Of a DNA stretch of 64,000 bases, positions 10,493 through 17,847 are shown piece after piece. Source of the DNA: VRUE01 sp963704505 (GTDB taxonomy: Bacteria; Actinomycetota; Thermoleophilia; Solirubrobacterales; 70-9); assembly GCA_963704505.1 (NCBI GenBank), contig OY969912.1, forward strand, positions 496,001 to 560,000, read 5' to 3'. A program made the position numbers and the translations under genes. Under the pieces are notes generated by a model that saw only the letters and a program-made list of their open reading frames with translations, was not told the origin of the DNA and did not search any database. The number at the start of each line of letters is the position of its first letter. Position 1 is the stretch's first letter.

Positions 10493-11266
10493 CTACGGCT
10501 CCTGAGTCGAAGGTTTGGCCACTCCACCCGCGGCAGCCGGCTCGCCGAAGGCGCGGGCCAGCAAGATACTCAACTCGTAGAGAACGAGCAGGGGGACCAT
10601 CTCGATCAGCATCGAGACAGGGTCGACGCCGGGCAGCGCGGCGGCGATCACCGCGATGGCCAGATACGCGTAGCGGCGGTTCTTTCGGAGCTGGCTGACC
10701 TTGACGATTCCCAGGCGGGTGACCGCGAGGATCGCCATCGGCAGCTCGAAGACGATTCCGCCCGCCAGCATCGTCGTCGAGAAGAAGCTGTAGTAGTCAC
10801 GCGCCCTGACCTGGACGTTGAATTGGCTGTCGTTGAAGTTGAGCAGGAACTTGACCGCTGCCGGCATGACGACGAAGTAGGAGAAGGCGACCCCGATCAG
10901 GAAGAGGAACGGCGCCATCAGCATGATCGGCAGGATCACCTTCTTCTCTCGATCGCTGAAGGCCGGCAGCACGTAGGCGTAGAGCTGGTAGATCAGGATC
11001 GGCATCGCCAAGATCAGCGCCCCGTAGGTCGAGACCGTCAGGGTGGTCGTGAACGGCTCGCTGACCCCGAACGTGATCAGCTTCTTGTGCCCCTCGGGAA
11101 GCGGGTGGCCGGCGATTTCGAGGAGGAGGTGGTTCTGCCAGAAGCAGAGCGCGAGCGCGACCCCGAAGACGACGAGGCAGACGACGATCCGGCTGCGCAG
11201 CTCGTCGAGGTGCTCGACCAGCGTCAGCTCGTCCTCGTGGGACACCGCCCTGACACGGCGGGCCAT
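10493..11266 (-). CDS. tatC: Twin-arginine translocase subunit TatC
   Basis: 257 residues, normal TatC length. TatC is the membrane receptor that recognises the twin-arginine signal of folded proteins. The N-terminus contains the family motif HLDELRSRI, followed by six hydrophobic segments (first VVCLVVFGVALALCFW; later AYVLPAFSDREKK, the loop and helix typical of TatC, and VIAAALPGVDPVSMLIEM). It lies eight bases after tatA. Likely clients encoded nearby include the Rieske protein QcrA, which carries an RR motif. Confidence 0.95.
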   Translation of the reverse strand: MARRVRAVSHEDELTLVEHLDELRSRIVVCLVVFGVALALCFWQNHLLLEIAGHPLPEGHKKLITFGVSEPFTTTLTVSTYGALILAMPILIYQLYAYVLPAFSDREKKVILPIMLMAPFLFLIGVAFSYFVVMPAAVKFLLNFNDSQFNVQVRARDYYSFFSTTMLAGGIVFELPMAILAVTRLGIVKVSQLRKNRRYAYLAIAVIAAALPGVDPVSMLIEMVPLLVLYELSILLARAFGEPAAAGGVAKPSTQEP

Positions 11267-11274
11267 CCTGCTCC

Positions 11275-11547
11275 TCAGGTGCGGTCGTGGACCGCGGGCT
11301 CGTCCTCGGCCGCCTTGACGGCGTCCGGCGGTGCGGTCGGAGGCGAGGCGATCTCGGCTTTGGTGGTCGCCGCGGGCTCCTCGTCGTCATCGTCGTCGTG
11401 CTCGCCGGTGACCGAGCCTTTGAACTCACGGATACCGCGACCGAGGCTCTTGCCCAGCTCGGGGAGCCGTTTTGGTCCGAAGACGATCAGCGCGATGATC
11501 AGCACGATCGCCAGCTCGAGGGGTCCTACATTCGGCATCTGGACCAT
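11275..11547 (-). CDS. tatA: Twin-arginine translocase subunit TatA
   Basis: 90 residues: one N-terminal membrane helix (LELAIVLIIALIVFG), the FGPKRLPELGKSLGRGIREFK hinge and amphipathic helix that define TatA/B, and an acidic tail (DDDDDEE). TatA oligomers make the passage opened by TatC. No tatB is seen in the window, so this TatA may do both jobs, as in minimal TatAC systems. ATG at 11538 is an alternative start. Confidence 0.93.
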   Translation of the reverse strand: MVQMPNVGPLELAIVLIIALIVFGPKRLPELGKSLGRGIREFKGSVTGEHDDDDDEEPAATTKAEIASPPTAPPDAVKAAEDEPAVHDRT

Positions 11548-11643
11548 GGTAACGGCAGCCGCTCGCGATTGGACCGGGCTCGGCCGAATGGGCGTTTGTA
11601 CCCGTTACTGGGGATTTTTCGATTCCTGCCGAAAAAGTGCGAA

Positions 11644-11672
11644 TTGATTCGTAGTTTCGCGGGTTTGAGAAT
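11644..11672 (+). promoter_or_regulatory. Possible promoter for a leaderless mRNA
   Basis: TTGATT (11644-11649), a 17-base spacer and GAGAAT (11667-11672) end only five bases before the ATG at 11678. If real, transcription would begin at or near the start codon. The -10 match is weak. Confidence 0.25.
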
Positions 11673-11677
11673 TCATC

Positions 11678-12010
11678 ATGGACAGCACGAGCCACACCAA
11701 GACGACAACCAAGCTGGGCCTCCACCTCTGTGAGAAGTGCGGCTCGGGCCTGGTGCAGCCGACCCGCTGGGAACAGGCGGGCGATCGTGGGCACTGGCGG
11801 CTATGGCGTCGCTGCCCCGAGTGCGAGTGGACCTGTGACGCGGTCCACGGCGAGCGGGAAATCGACGCTTACGACGAGGAGCTCGACTCGGGAACCCAGA
11901 AGCTGAGCGGCGACCTCCGCCAGATCGAGCACGAGAACATGCAGCACATCGTCGAGTCCTTCACTGCGGCCCTCGCCGCGGACCTGCTGACCGCCGACGA
12001 CTTCCGCTAG
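11678..12010 (+). CDS. Small zinc-ribbon protein, function unknown
   Basis: 110 residues. A four-cysteine ribbon is clear: CEKC near residue 19 and CPEC near residue 47, with a further C at WTC. A charged helical second half follows (YDEELDSGTQKLSGDLRQIEHENMQ). Such ribbons bind zinc and often mediate contacts with nucleic acid or protein. No Shine-Dalgarno is visible before the ATG, consistent with a leaderless message. Its 3' end overlaps the convergent prenyl synthase gene by four bases. I do not recognise the family. Confidence 0.75.
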   Translation: MDSTSHTKTTTKLGLHLCEKCGSGLVQPTRWEQAGDRGHWRLWRRCPECEWTCDAVHGEREIDAYDEELDSGTQKLSGDLRQIEHENMQHIVESFTAALAADLLTADDFR

Positions 12011-12987
12011 CCGTAGCGCTGAACGACGCCGTCGGCGACGAGCTCGAGCAGCCGGCGCTGCTCCGGCTGCAGCCCGGCGCCGTCGAGGCCCCGTTTCGCC
12101 GCGGTGACGAGCTCCTCGGCCCGGGCGCGGACCACATCGAGGGCCCCGGTCGCCGCGATCTCATCGCAGACCTCGACCGCGGACGCCGGGTCGAGGCCGC
12201 GCAGGTCGAGCTCGAGCAGCCGCGGCGACTCACGCGCGGCGAGGATCAGGGGCAGGTTGACGGTGCCGTCGAGGAGGTCGGTTCCGCGCGCCTTCCCCGT
12301 CCGCTCAGGCGGCCCGGAGACGTCGAGGACATCGTCGAGCAGCTGAAAGGCGAGGCCGACCGAGGCGCCGAACTCTGCGATCTGCCCGGCGGTGTGGCCG
12401 CCGGCCTCGGCGCCGAGGCGCACCGCGCATTCGAAGAGCGCCGCGGTCTTCAGCCGGCAGCGCTCGAGATAGCGCTGCTCGGTGATCGCCATGTCGAAGG
12501 CGTCCTGGCGCTGGGTGAGCTCGCCCCGCGCGAGCGCCACCGAGGCGTCGGCGAGAAGCTCGACCGAGCGGGCGTCCCCGGCCGCCGCGAGGACGGCAAA
12601 GGCGCGCGAGAAGAGCAGGTCACCGGTCCCGACCGCCAGCTCACGGCCGGCGCTGGCGACGACGGTGGGGAGGCCGCGGCGCAGTGGCGCCGCATCGAGG
12701 ATGTCGTCGTGGACCAGCGTCGCCATGTGGACGAGCTCCACCGCCGCGGCTGCCCGGACCGACCGCGAAGCGCCATCCGGCCCGGCGCAGAGCAGGACGA
12801 GCAGCGGCCGCATCCGCTTGCCCCCGGCGGCAAGGGTCGACCCCGCGGCATCGCCGAGCGGCTCGCCGTGCCCGGTGATCTGACCGCGCAGCAGGTCCTC
12901 GACCTCGCCGAGCCTGGCGGGAAGCCAGGTGCTCGACGCGTCGAGCACCGCGGTTACGGGCGGTGGTACGGCCGAGCGCCGGGTCAC
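12007..12987 (-). CDS. Polyprenyl diphosphate synthase (menaquinone side chain)
   Basis: 326 residues. A class I trans-prenyl synthase with GGKRMRPLL, the first aspartate-rich motif in LVHDDILD, and the second in FQLLDDVLD. It extends an allylic diphosphate with isopentenyl units and supplies the isoprenoid tail of menaquinone. Its start overlaps the menG stop by four bases, which supports that role. Chain length cannot be read safely from the sequence. Last gene of the respiratory operon. Confidence 0.9.
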   Translation of the reverse strand: MTRRSAVPPPVTAVLDASSTWLPARLGEVEDLLRGQITGHGEPLGDAAGSTLAAGGKRMRPLLVLLCAGPDGASRSVRAAAAVELVHMATLVHDDILDAAPLRRGLPTVVASAGRELAVGTGDLLFSRAFAVLAAAGDARSVELLADASVALARGELTQRQDAFDMAITEQRYLERCRLKTAALFECAVRLGAEAGGHTAGQIAEFGASVGLAFQLLDDVLDVSGPPERTGKARGTDLLDGTVNLPLILAARESPRLLELDLRGLDPASAVEVCDEIAATGALDVVRARAEELVTAAKRGLDGAGLQPEQRRLLELVADGVVQRYG

Positions 12988-13712
12988 CCGGCGGCGGCGC
13001 TGTGAATCGCGATGATCCCGCCGGCCAGGACCGTCCAGCGGATCTCCTCGAGACCGGCTGATTGCATGCGCTCGGCGAGCCGCTGCGGGCTGGGGAAGCC
13101 GCGCACCGATTCGGGCAGGTACGAGTAGGCCTCCGAGTCGGGGGTCAGCCGGCCGAGGATCGGGACGATCCGGTCGAACCAGAGCGAATAGAAAGTCGAG
13201 AGCGGCGGCCGGGTCGGCTGGGTGATCTCGAGGATGACCATCTTTCCCCCCGGCCTCAGCACCCGGGCCATCTCGGCGATGCCCCGGTCGAGGTCGGCGA
13301 GGTTGCGGACGCCGAAGCCGACCGTGACCGCGTCGAAGCTGCCCGCGTCATAGGGGAGCTGCAGGGCGTCCGCCCACTCGAAGCGGACCCCGGCGGCGCC
13401 GGTGGAGGAGGCCTTCTCACGCGCGAGGTCGAGCATCGGCTCGGAGAAATCGCAGCCGACGACGTGGCCGTCGGGCGAGACCCGGCGGGCGAGCTCGAGG
13501 GTCAGGTCACCGGTGCCGCAGCAGACGTCAAGCGCCGCGTCGCCGGGGCGCAGCCCGGCGCGGTCCGCGGCCCGCTCGCGCCAGCGATGGTGCAGCCCGG
13601 CCGTCATCACCGAGTTGAGCGCGTCGTAGCGACCGGCGATCCGATCGAACATGCGGTTGACCTGCCCCGCGAACTGGGCGGAGTCCCTGGAGGGCTTGGT
13701 CGTCCCGGCCAT
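12984..13712 (-). CDS. menG: Demethylmenaquinone methyltransferase
   Basis: 242 residues, UbiE/MenG family. It methylates demethylmenaquinone with S-adenosylmethionine in the last step of menaquinone synthesis. Visible are FDRIAGRYDALNSVMTAGLHHRWR, the SAM-binding LDVCCGTGDLT, and FDAVTVGFGVRNLADLDRG, all family hallmarks. It begins 11 bases after the qcrC stop and overlaps the prenyl synthase by ATGA. Confidence 0.95.
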   Translation of the reverse strand: MAGTTKPSRDSAQFAGQVNRMFDRIAGRYDALNSVMTAGLHHRWRERAADRAGLRPGDAALDVCCGTGDLTLELARRVSPDGHVVGCDFSEPMLDLAREKASSTGAAGVRFEWADALQLPYDAGSFDAVTVGFGVRNLADLDRGIAEMARVLRPGGKMVILEITQPTRPPLSTFYSLWFDRIVPILGRLTPDSEAYSYLPESVRGFPSPQRLAERMQSAGLEEIRWTVLAGGIIAIHSAAAG

Positions 13713-13723
13713 CGGGGACCAGG

Positions 13724-14425
13724 CTAGTCGAGTGAGGAGAGGAAGTCCGCCAGCTCGTTGAGCTTTTTCGGCGGCAGGTCGCGGAAGGAGGGCATGATCC
13801 CAGGGCCGATTTCGACCGAGCGGATGATCGCGGCGCGCGGAATTCGGCTGGCGATGTGGGTCAATTCCGGGCCGGGCCCGTTGTTGCCGTTCTCACCCAG
13901 CTTGTGGCAGGCCAGGCAGCCGGAGCCGGCGACGACCTCCTTGCCGGCCTCGTATCTGGCAGGGACCTTCATGTCGATCTCGGTCGGCGAACCCCCGGTC
14001 GCTCCCAGGTAGGTGAGGTAGGCCATCGCCGCGATCGTCAGGCATCCGGCGGTCGTTGCGATCGGCCGGCGACCGGGGTGGCGCTCCGGCCCGCGGTCAT
14101 AGAAAGGCAATAGGAGCAGGAGGACCATGCACACGGTCGGCACGCCGATCGTCGCGATCGGGACCAGCTCCGGCGGCTTGATCACGCGCAGGAGCTCGAA
14201 GAGGAAGAAGAAGTACCACTCGGGGCGCGGCACGTAACTGGTCGTCGTCGGGTCGGCCTTCGGGCCCTGCTCGGCGCCGAGGATGATCGACATCGCGATG
14301 ATCACGGCGACGACGATCAGCGCCATCACCGAGTCCTTCATCACCGCGTAGGGGAAGAACGGCTTGCCCTTCTTCTTGAGGAGTTCGTACTCCTCGAGAT
14401 ATGCCTGCTTGTCGGCTGGCTTCAT
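13724..14425 (-). CDS. qcrC: Menaquinol:cytochrome c reductase, subunit IV-cytochrome c fusion
   Basis: 233 residues, starting at an ATG that overlaps the qcrB stop (ATGA). The first half is subunit-IV-like: a membrane helix (VMALIVVAVIIAMSIIL), then RPEWYFFFLFELLRVIKPPE, which carries the PEWY quinol-site motif, and two more helices. The second half is a mono-heme cytochrome c with CLACH and a candidate axial methionine in GIMPSF. The fusion matches the Bacillus QcrC layout, whereas the usual actinobacterial QcrC is a separate di-heme cytochrome. The longer open frame extending upstream overlaps qcrB and is not needed. Confidence 0.9.
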   Translation of the reverse strand: MKPADKQAYLEEYELLKKKGKPFFPYAVMKDSVMALIVVAVIIAMSIILGAEQGPKADPTTTSYVPRPEWYFFFLFELLRVIKPPELVPIATIGVPTVCMVLLLLLPFYDRGPERHPGRRPIATTAGCLTIAAMAYLTYLGATGGSPTEIDMKVPARYEAGKEVVAGSGCLACHKLGENGNNGPGPELTHIASRIPRAAIIRSVEIGPGIMPSFRDLPPKKLNELADFLSSLD

Positions 14426-15342
14426 GCCGGCGCCGCTCCGTTGCCGGGCGAAGCCCCGTTGCCGCCCGTGCCCGCCTCGAGCTGGGCGACCGGCTCGGCG
14501 ACTTTCGGTTTGTCGGCGTGGATCCAGGGCGGCGCGGTCGTGCCGAGCTTGACCACGAGGTACATGTGAGCACCGATCAGGGCGATGATCGCCCCCGGCA
14601 GCAGCAGCATGTGGATCGCGTAGAAGCGCGAGAGGGTCGTTGCCCCGAGCTCGGGGCCTGCCCGGAGGAAGTCGCTCAGGTACGGGCCGATGATCGGGCC
14701 GGTTCCGTTGATGTTGATGCCGACGACCGAGGCCCAGAAGGAGCGCTGGTCGAAGGGCAGCAGATAGCCGGTGAAGGACATCGTCATGGTCAGGATCAGG
14801 AGGACGACGCCGATCACCCAGTTGAGCTCGCGGGGGTACTTGTAGGCGCCGAAGAAGAAGGTCCGTCCCATGTGGACGAAGATCAGGATCACCATCACGC
14901 TCGAGCCCCACTTGTGCATGCCGTGGACGAGCGCGCCGAGCGGGACGTCGTTGTTGATGTGCGCGATCGAGTGGTAGGCCTGGGTGGTGGAGGGCGTGTA
15001 GAACATCGCCAGGAAGACGCCGGTCGTCGCCTGGACGATGAAGGCGAAGAGAGTCGCCGAGCCGAGCGTGTAGAACCAATTGGTCCCCTTCGGCACCTTG
15101 CGGAAGAGCATCCCGGTGAGGAACCCTGAGGCGGCGGTCCGCTGGTCGATCCACGCCAGGGCGTCGATCGGCGCCTCTTTCGCCTGGTCGGCGAGGCGCG
15201 CCGCGTCACCCGGCCGCTCGGGAGGAGCGGTCTTCAGGTCCGACGGGGCGGCGCTCTTACCGTGGCCGTTGCCCTCGCCGGGCTTCGCCGGTTTGCGCAG
15301 CGGCGCCGGGATCAGCGAATCAAGTTTGTCGAGTTTGCTCAT
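14422..15342 (-). CDS. qcrB: Menaquinol:cytochrome c reductase, b6-type cytochrome b
   Basis: 306 residues. A four-helix b6-type protein with an unusual hydrophilic N-terminus of about 85 residues. Heme b ligands are two histidine pairs: MHKW...FVHM with 13 residues between, and AIHM...GAHM with 14 between, the b6-type spacing. The position equivalent to the heme c(n) cysteine of Bacillus QcrB reads WFYTLG, and no cysteine is present anywhere in the protein. Its start overlaps the qcrA stop by ATGA. With QcrA and QcrC it should oxidise menaquinol at the membrane. Confidence 0.93.
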   Translation of the reverse strand: MSKLDKLDSLIPAPLRKPAKPGEGNGHGKSAAPSDLKTAPPERPGDAARLADQAKEAPIDALAWIDQRTAASGFLTGMLFRKVPKGTNWFYTLGSATLFAFIVQATTGVFLAMFYTPSTTQAYHSIAHINNDVPLGALVHGMHKWGSSVMVILIFVHMGRTFFFGAYKYPRELNWVIGVVLLILTMTMSFTGYLLPFDQRSFWASVVGININGTGPIIGPYLSDFLRAGPELGATTLSRFYAIHMLLLPGAIIALIGAHMYLVVKLGTTAPPWIHADKPKVAEPVAQLEAGTGGNGASPGNGAAPA

Positions 15343-16013
15343 GGCGGCGGGAAGGTGGACGGACGCGGCGGGTAGAGGAATTCCCAGATGCCGCCGGTGA
15401 ACTCTCCCGGATCACGGGCGCGGACGGGTTCCAGGTGCGAGGTGACGCTGTAGCGGGGGCCGAGCTCGACCTGGCCGTCGCGCACCCGGGTCTGGAATTG
15501 GTCCAGCGGGCGCACCGGCGGGCCGCCGATCCGCTTGCCCTGGAAGTCGTAGACGCCGCCGTGGCATGGGCAGATGAAGTTGCCGGCGGCCTCGACGAAG
15601 CGGACCGGGCAGCCGAGGTGGGCGCAGCGGTTGGAGACGGCGACGTAGGTCTTCGGGTCCTCTTCGAGTTCCTTGGAGCCCCTGCGCACGTAGGCGGTCG
15701 TCTTGCCGGCGTCGCCGATCCCCTCGGTTTCGGTGAAGACGACCTGGCGGTAGGTGTCTTCGACGAAATCGCCGACCGGGCCGACCGCCTCCCAGCGCTC
15801 CTTGCCGCGGTGGAAGATCGGGGCGATCGCGAAGCCGACCGCGGGAAGGACGATGGCGGCCCCGGCGATTCCCCCGATGGCCTGCGCACCGATCGTGAAA
15901 GCGTGACGGCGAGTCATTGACTCGCCCTCGAAATAGCCGGGTGGTTTGGGCTTCTCCCGCTCCGTCTGGGCGGGGGCCTGCGCCCCGTTCTTCTTGTCCG
16001 CGTCGTCTGCCAC
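15339..16013 (-). CDS. qcrA: Rieske iron-sulfur subunit of the bc complex
   Basis: 224 residues from a GTG at 16013; a longer open frame exists but runs into the upstream gene. The 2Fe-2S ligands are clear in CAHLGC and CPCHG. Before them is a membrane anchor preceded by TRRHAF, a twin-arginine signal, so export by the Tat system encoded at 10493-11547 is likely. The Rieske cluster takes the first electron from menaquinol. The gene is translationally coupled to qcrB. Confidence 0.93.
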   Translation of the reverse strand: MADDADKKNGAQAPAQTEREKPKPPGYFEGESMTRRHAFTIGAQAIGGIAGAAIVLPAVGFAIAPIFHRGKERWEAVGPVGDFVEDTYRQVVFTETEGIGDAGKTTAYVRRGSKELEEDPKTYVAVSNRCAHLGCPVRFVEAAGNFICPCHGGVYDFQGKRIGGPPVRPLDQFQTRVRDGQVELGPRYSVTSHLEPVRARDPGEFTGGIWEFLYPPRPSTFPPP

Positions 16014-16039
16014 AGCTCTCGAATTCGGAATCGCGAAGT

Positions 16040-16450
16040 CTATTGACTCGGGCGCCCGTGGTCCCCCATGCCCACGACCGCCTCGCGCCAGAGGGCGGGG
16101 ATCTCGTCCTCGCGGCCCTCCGAGTGGCTGCGGGCGCAGGCGCTGATCAGGTCCGCCAGCGTGAGCAGGGCCTCGCAGTCGCCCGACGCCGCGAGGCGCT
16201 GAATGCCCAGCGCATACAGGTAATCCCCGGCGAGGACGGCGAGGTCGGCGTCCCCGCCGTCGAGCAGGCGGGGCTTCCCGTAATGGAGCAGGTAGCCCTC
16301 GCGGACCGCCTCGATCACCGGCTCGTAGTGCTCGGACGCGCCCGACTCCCAATCGCCGACCGGTTCCACGACGTGCTCGGAGATCGGCGTGCCCTCATCG
16401 CGCAGCCGCTCGCCGAGCTCGCGCAGGGAGGCGGAGGGCACGCCGCTCAC
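16040..16450 (-). CDS. Small helical protein of unknown function between hemL and qcrA
   Basis: 136 residues from a GTG that overlaps the hemL stop (GTGA). Predicted all-helical and soluble. The stretch LAVLAGDYLYALGIQRLAASGD looks like the LAGDYLLARA helix of class I prenyl synthases, but no aspartate-rich DDxxD motif is present, so it cannot be a normal active enzyme of that family. Its place in a heme/quinone/bc operon suggests a helper role in that pathway. I do not recognise a named family. Confidence 0.7.
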   Translation of the reverse strand: MSGVPSASLRELGERLRDEGTPISEHVVEPVGDWESGASEHYEPVIEAVREGYLLHYGKPRLLDGGDADLAVLAGDYLYALGIQRLAASGDCEALLTLADLISACARSHSEGREDEIPALWREAVVGMGDHGRPSQ

Positions 16451-17727
16451 GCGAGCGCCTCCTCGAGCGATTCCGCCGCCGCCTCGAGGGTCCGGTCGAT
16501 CGTCTCCTCGTCGTGGGCCAGTGAGACGAACCAGGCCTCGAACTGCGAGGGCGGTGGATAGACCCCGCGCTCCAGCAACTCCCGGCAAAAGCGCGCGTGC
16601 GCCTCGAGGTCGCAGGCCGAGGCCATGGCGAAGTCGAGCGGCGGCTCGGGGTTGAAGAAGAGGGTGACAAGCCCCGGCGCCGAGGCGACCGAGAGCCCTC
16701 GTTCCTCGGCGAGGGCGACGAAGCCGGCCTCGAGGCGGTCGGTCAGCTCCGCCAGCCGCTCGTAGGCCGGGGCGTCGAGGCGCCGCAGGGTCGCCATTCC
16801 GGCGGCGACCGCGAGGGGGTTCCCCGAGAGGGTTCCCGCCTGGTAGACGTCGCCGGCCGGGGCGACCGCCTCGAGCGCCTCACGCGGGCCGCCGAATGCC
16901 GCTGCCGGCAGGCCACCGCCGAGCACCTTGCCGAGCACGGTCAGGTCGGGTTCGATCCCGTAGAGCTCCTGGGCGCCACCGCGGGAGACCCGGAAGCCGG
17001 TGATCACCTCGTCGAAGACCAGCATCGCCCCGGCGGCGCGGGTCGACTCCCGGAGCAGCTCGAGGAAGCCGTCCTCGGGCGGGACGACCCCCATGTTGGC
17101 GGCGATCGGCTCGACCAGGAGGGCGGCGACGTCGTGCTCGGCGAGCGCCTCCTCGACCGCGGCCGGGTCGTTCCAGGGGACGACGACGGTGCCGGCAGCC
17201 TGGGCGGCGGTGACGCCGGGGCTGGCGGGGATGCCGAGCGTCGCCAGGCCGGAGCCTCCCTCGGCGAGCAGCCCGTCGGAGTGGCCGTGGTAGGCGCCGG
17301 AGAACTTGACCACCACCTCGCGCCCGGTCAGCGCCCTGGCGAGGCGTACCGCGCTCATCGCCGCCTCGGTCCCGGAGGAGGTCATCCGCAGCATCTCGAC
17401 CGACGGGATCCGCGCGACGACCTCCTCGGCGAGCTCGACCTCGGCGGCGGTCGCCGCGCCGTAACTCGTGCCGCGGGCGGCGGCCTCCTCGACCGCGGCG
17501 ACTACCCCGGGCTCGGCGTGCCCGAGGATCAGCGGCCCCCAGGAGCAGACCCAGTCGATGTAGCGGTTGCCGTCGACGTCGACCAGCTCACAGCCCTCGC
17601 CCCGCTCGATGAAGATCGGCTCCCGCCCGATCGACCCCATCGCCCGCACCGGAGAGTTGACCCCCCCGGGCATGACCCGCTGCGCACGAAGGTACAACTC
17701 GGACGACCGCTGAAACTTGGAAGACAC
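16447..17727 (-). CDS. hemL: Glutamate-1-semialdehyde 2,1-aminomutase
   Basis: 426 residues, normal length. A PLP enzyme that converts glutamate-1-semialdehyde to 5-aminolevulinate, the first committed tetrapyrrole precursor. Visible are PGGVNSPVRA, YIDWVCSWGPLILGH, SSGTEAAMSA, KFSGAYHGH, the PLP-binding FDEVITGFR, and the Schiff-base lysine in LGKVLGGGLP. The start is GTG with no clear Shine-Dalgarno, and a long inverted repeat ends 11 bases upstream. Confidence 0.96.
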   Translation of the reverse strand: MSSKFQRSSELYLRAQRVMPGGVNSPVRAMGSIGREPIFIERGEGCELVDVDGNRYIDWVCSWGPLILGHAEPGVVAAVEEAAARGTSYGAATAAEVELAEEVVARIPSVEMLRMTSSGTEAAMSAVRLARALTGREVVVKFSGAYHGHSDGLLAEGGSGLATLGIPASPGVTAAQAAGTVVVPWNDPAAVEEALAEHDVAALLVEPIAANMGVVPPEDGFLELLRESTRAAGAMLVFDEVITGFRVSRGGAQELYGIEPDLTVLGKVLGGGLPAAAFGGPREALEAVAPAGDVYQAGTLSGNPLAVAAGMATLRRLDAPAYERLAELTDRLEAGFVALAEERGLSVASAPGLVTLFFNPEPPLDFAMASACDLEAHARFCRELLERGVYPPPSQFEAWFVSLAHDEETIDRTLEAAAESLEEALA

Positions 17728-17738
17728 GAGCGCTAGGC

Positions 17739-17847
17739 GAGGACCGCGGTAGGGGTTGAACGTCTTGTACTTTTTCGTCGCGCGCGCGAGGCGACAGCAG
17801 CCGGGGTTCCACCGAAAAAGCTAAGTGAAACCCCTACCGCGGTCCTC
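17739..17847. repeat. 109-base element bounded by perfect 19-base inverted repeats
   Basis: The left arm at 17739-17757 (GAGGACCGCGGTAGGGGTT) is matched exactly by its reverse complement at 17829-17847. Inside, an 8-base pair CTTTTTCG/CGAAAAAG extends the fold. The element fills the gap between the fused decarboxylase gene and hemL. One arm contains part of the decarboxylase stop codon; the other ends 11 bases before the hemL GTG. It could be an RNA hairpin acting on hemL, or a small miniature transposon. No target-site duplication is obvious. Confidence 0.8.
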
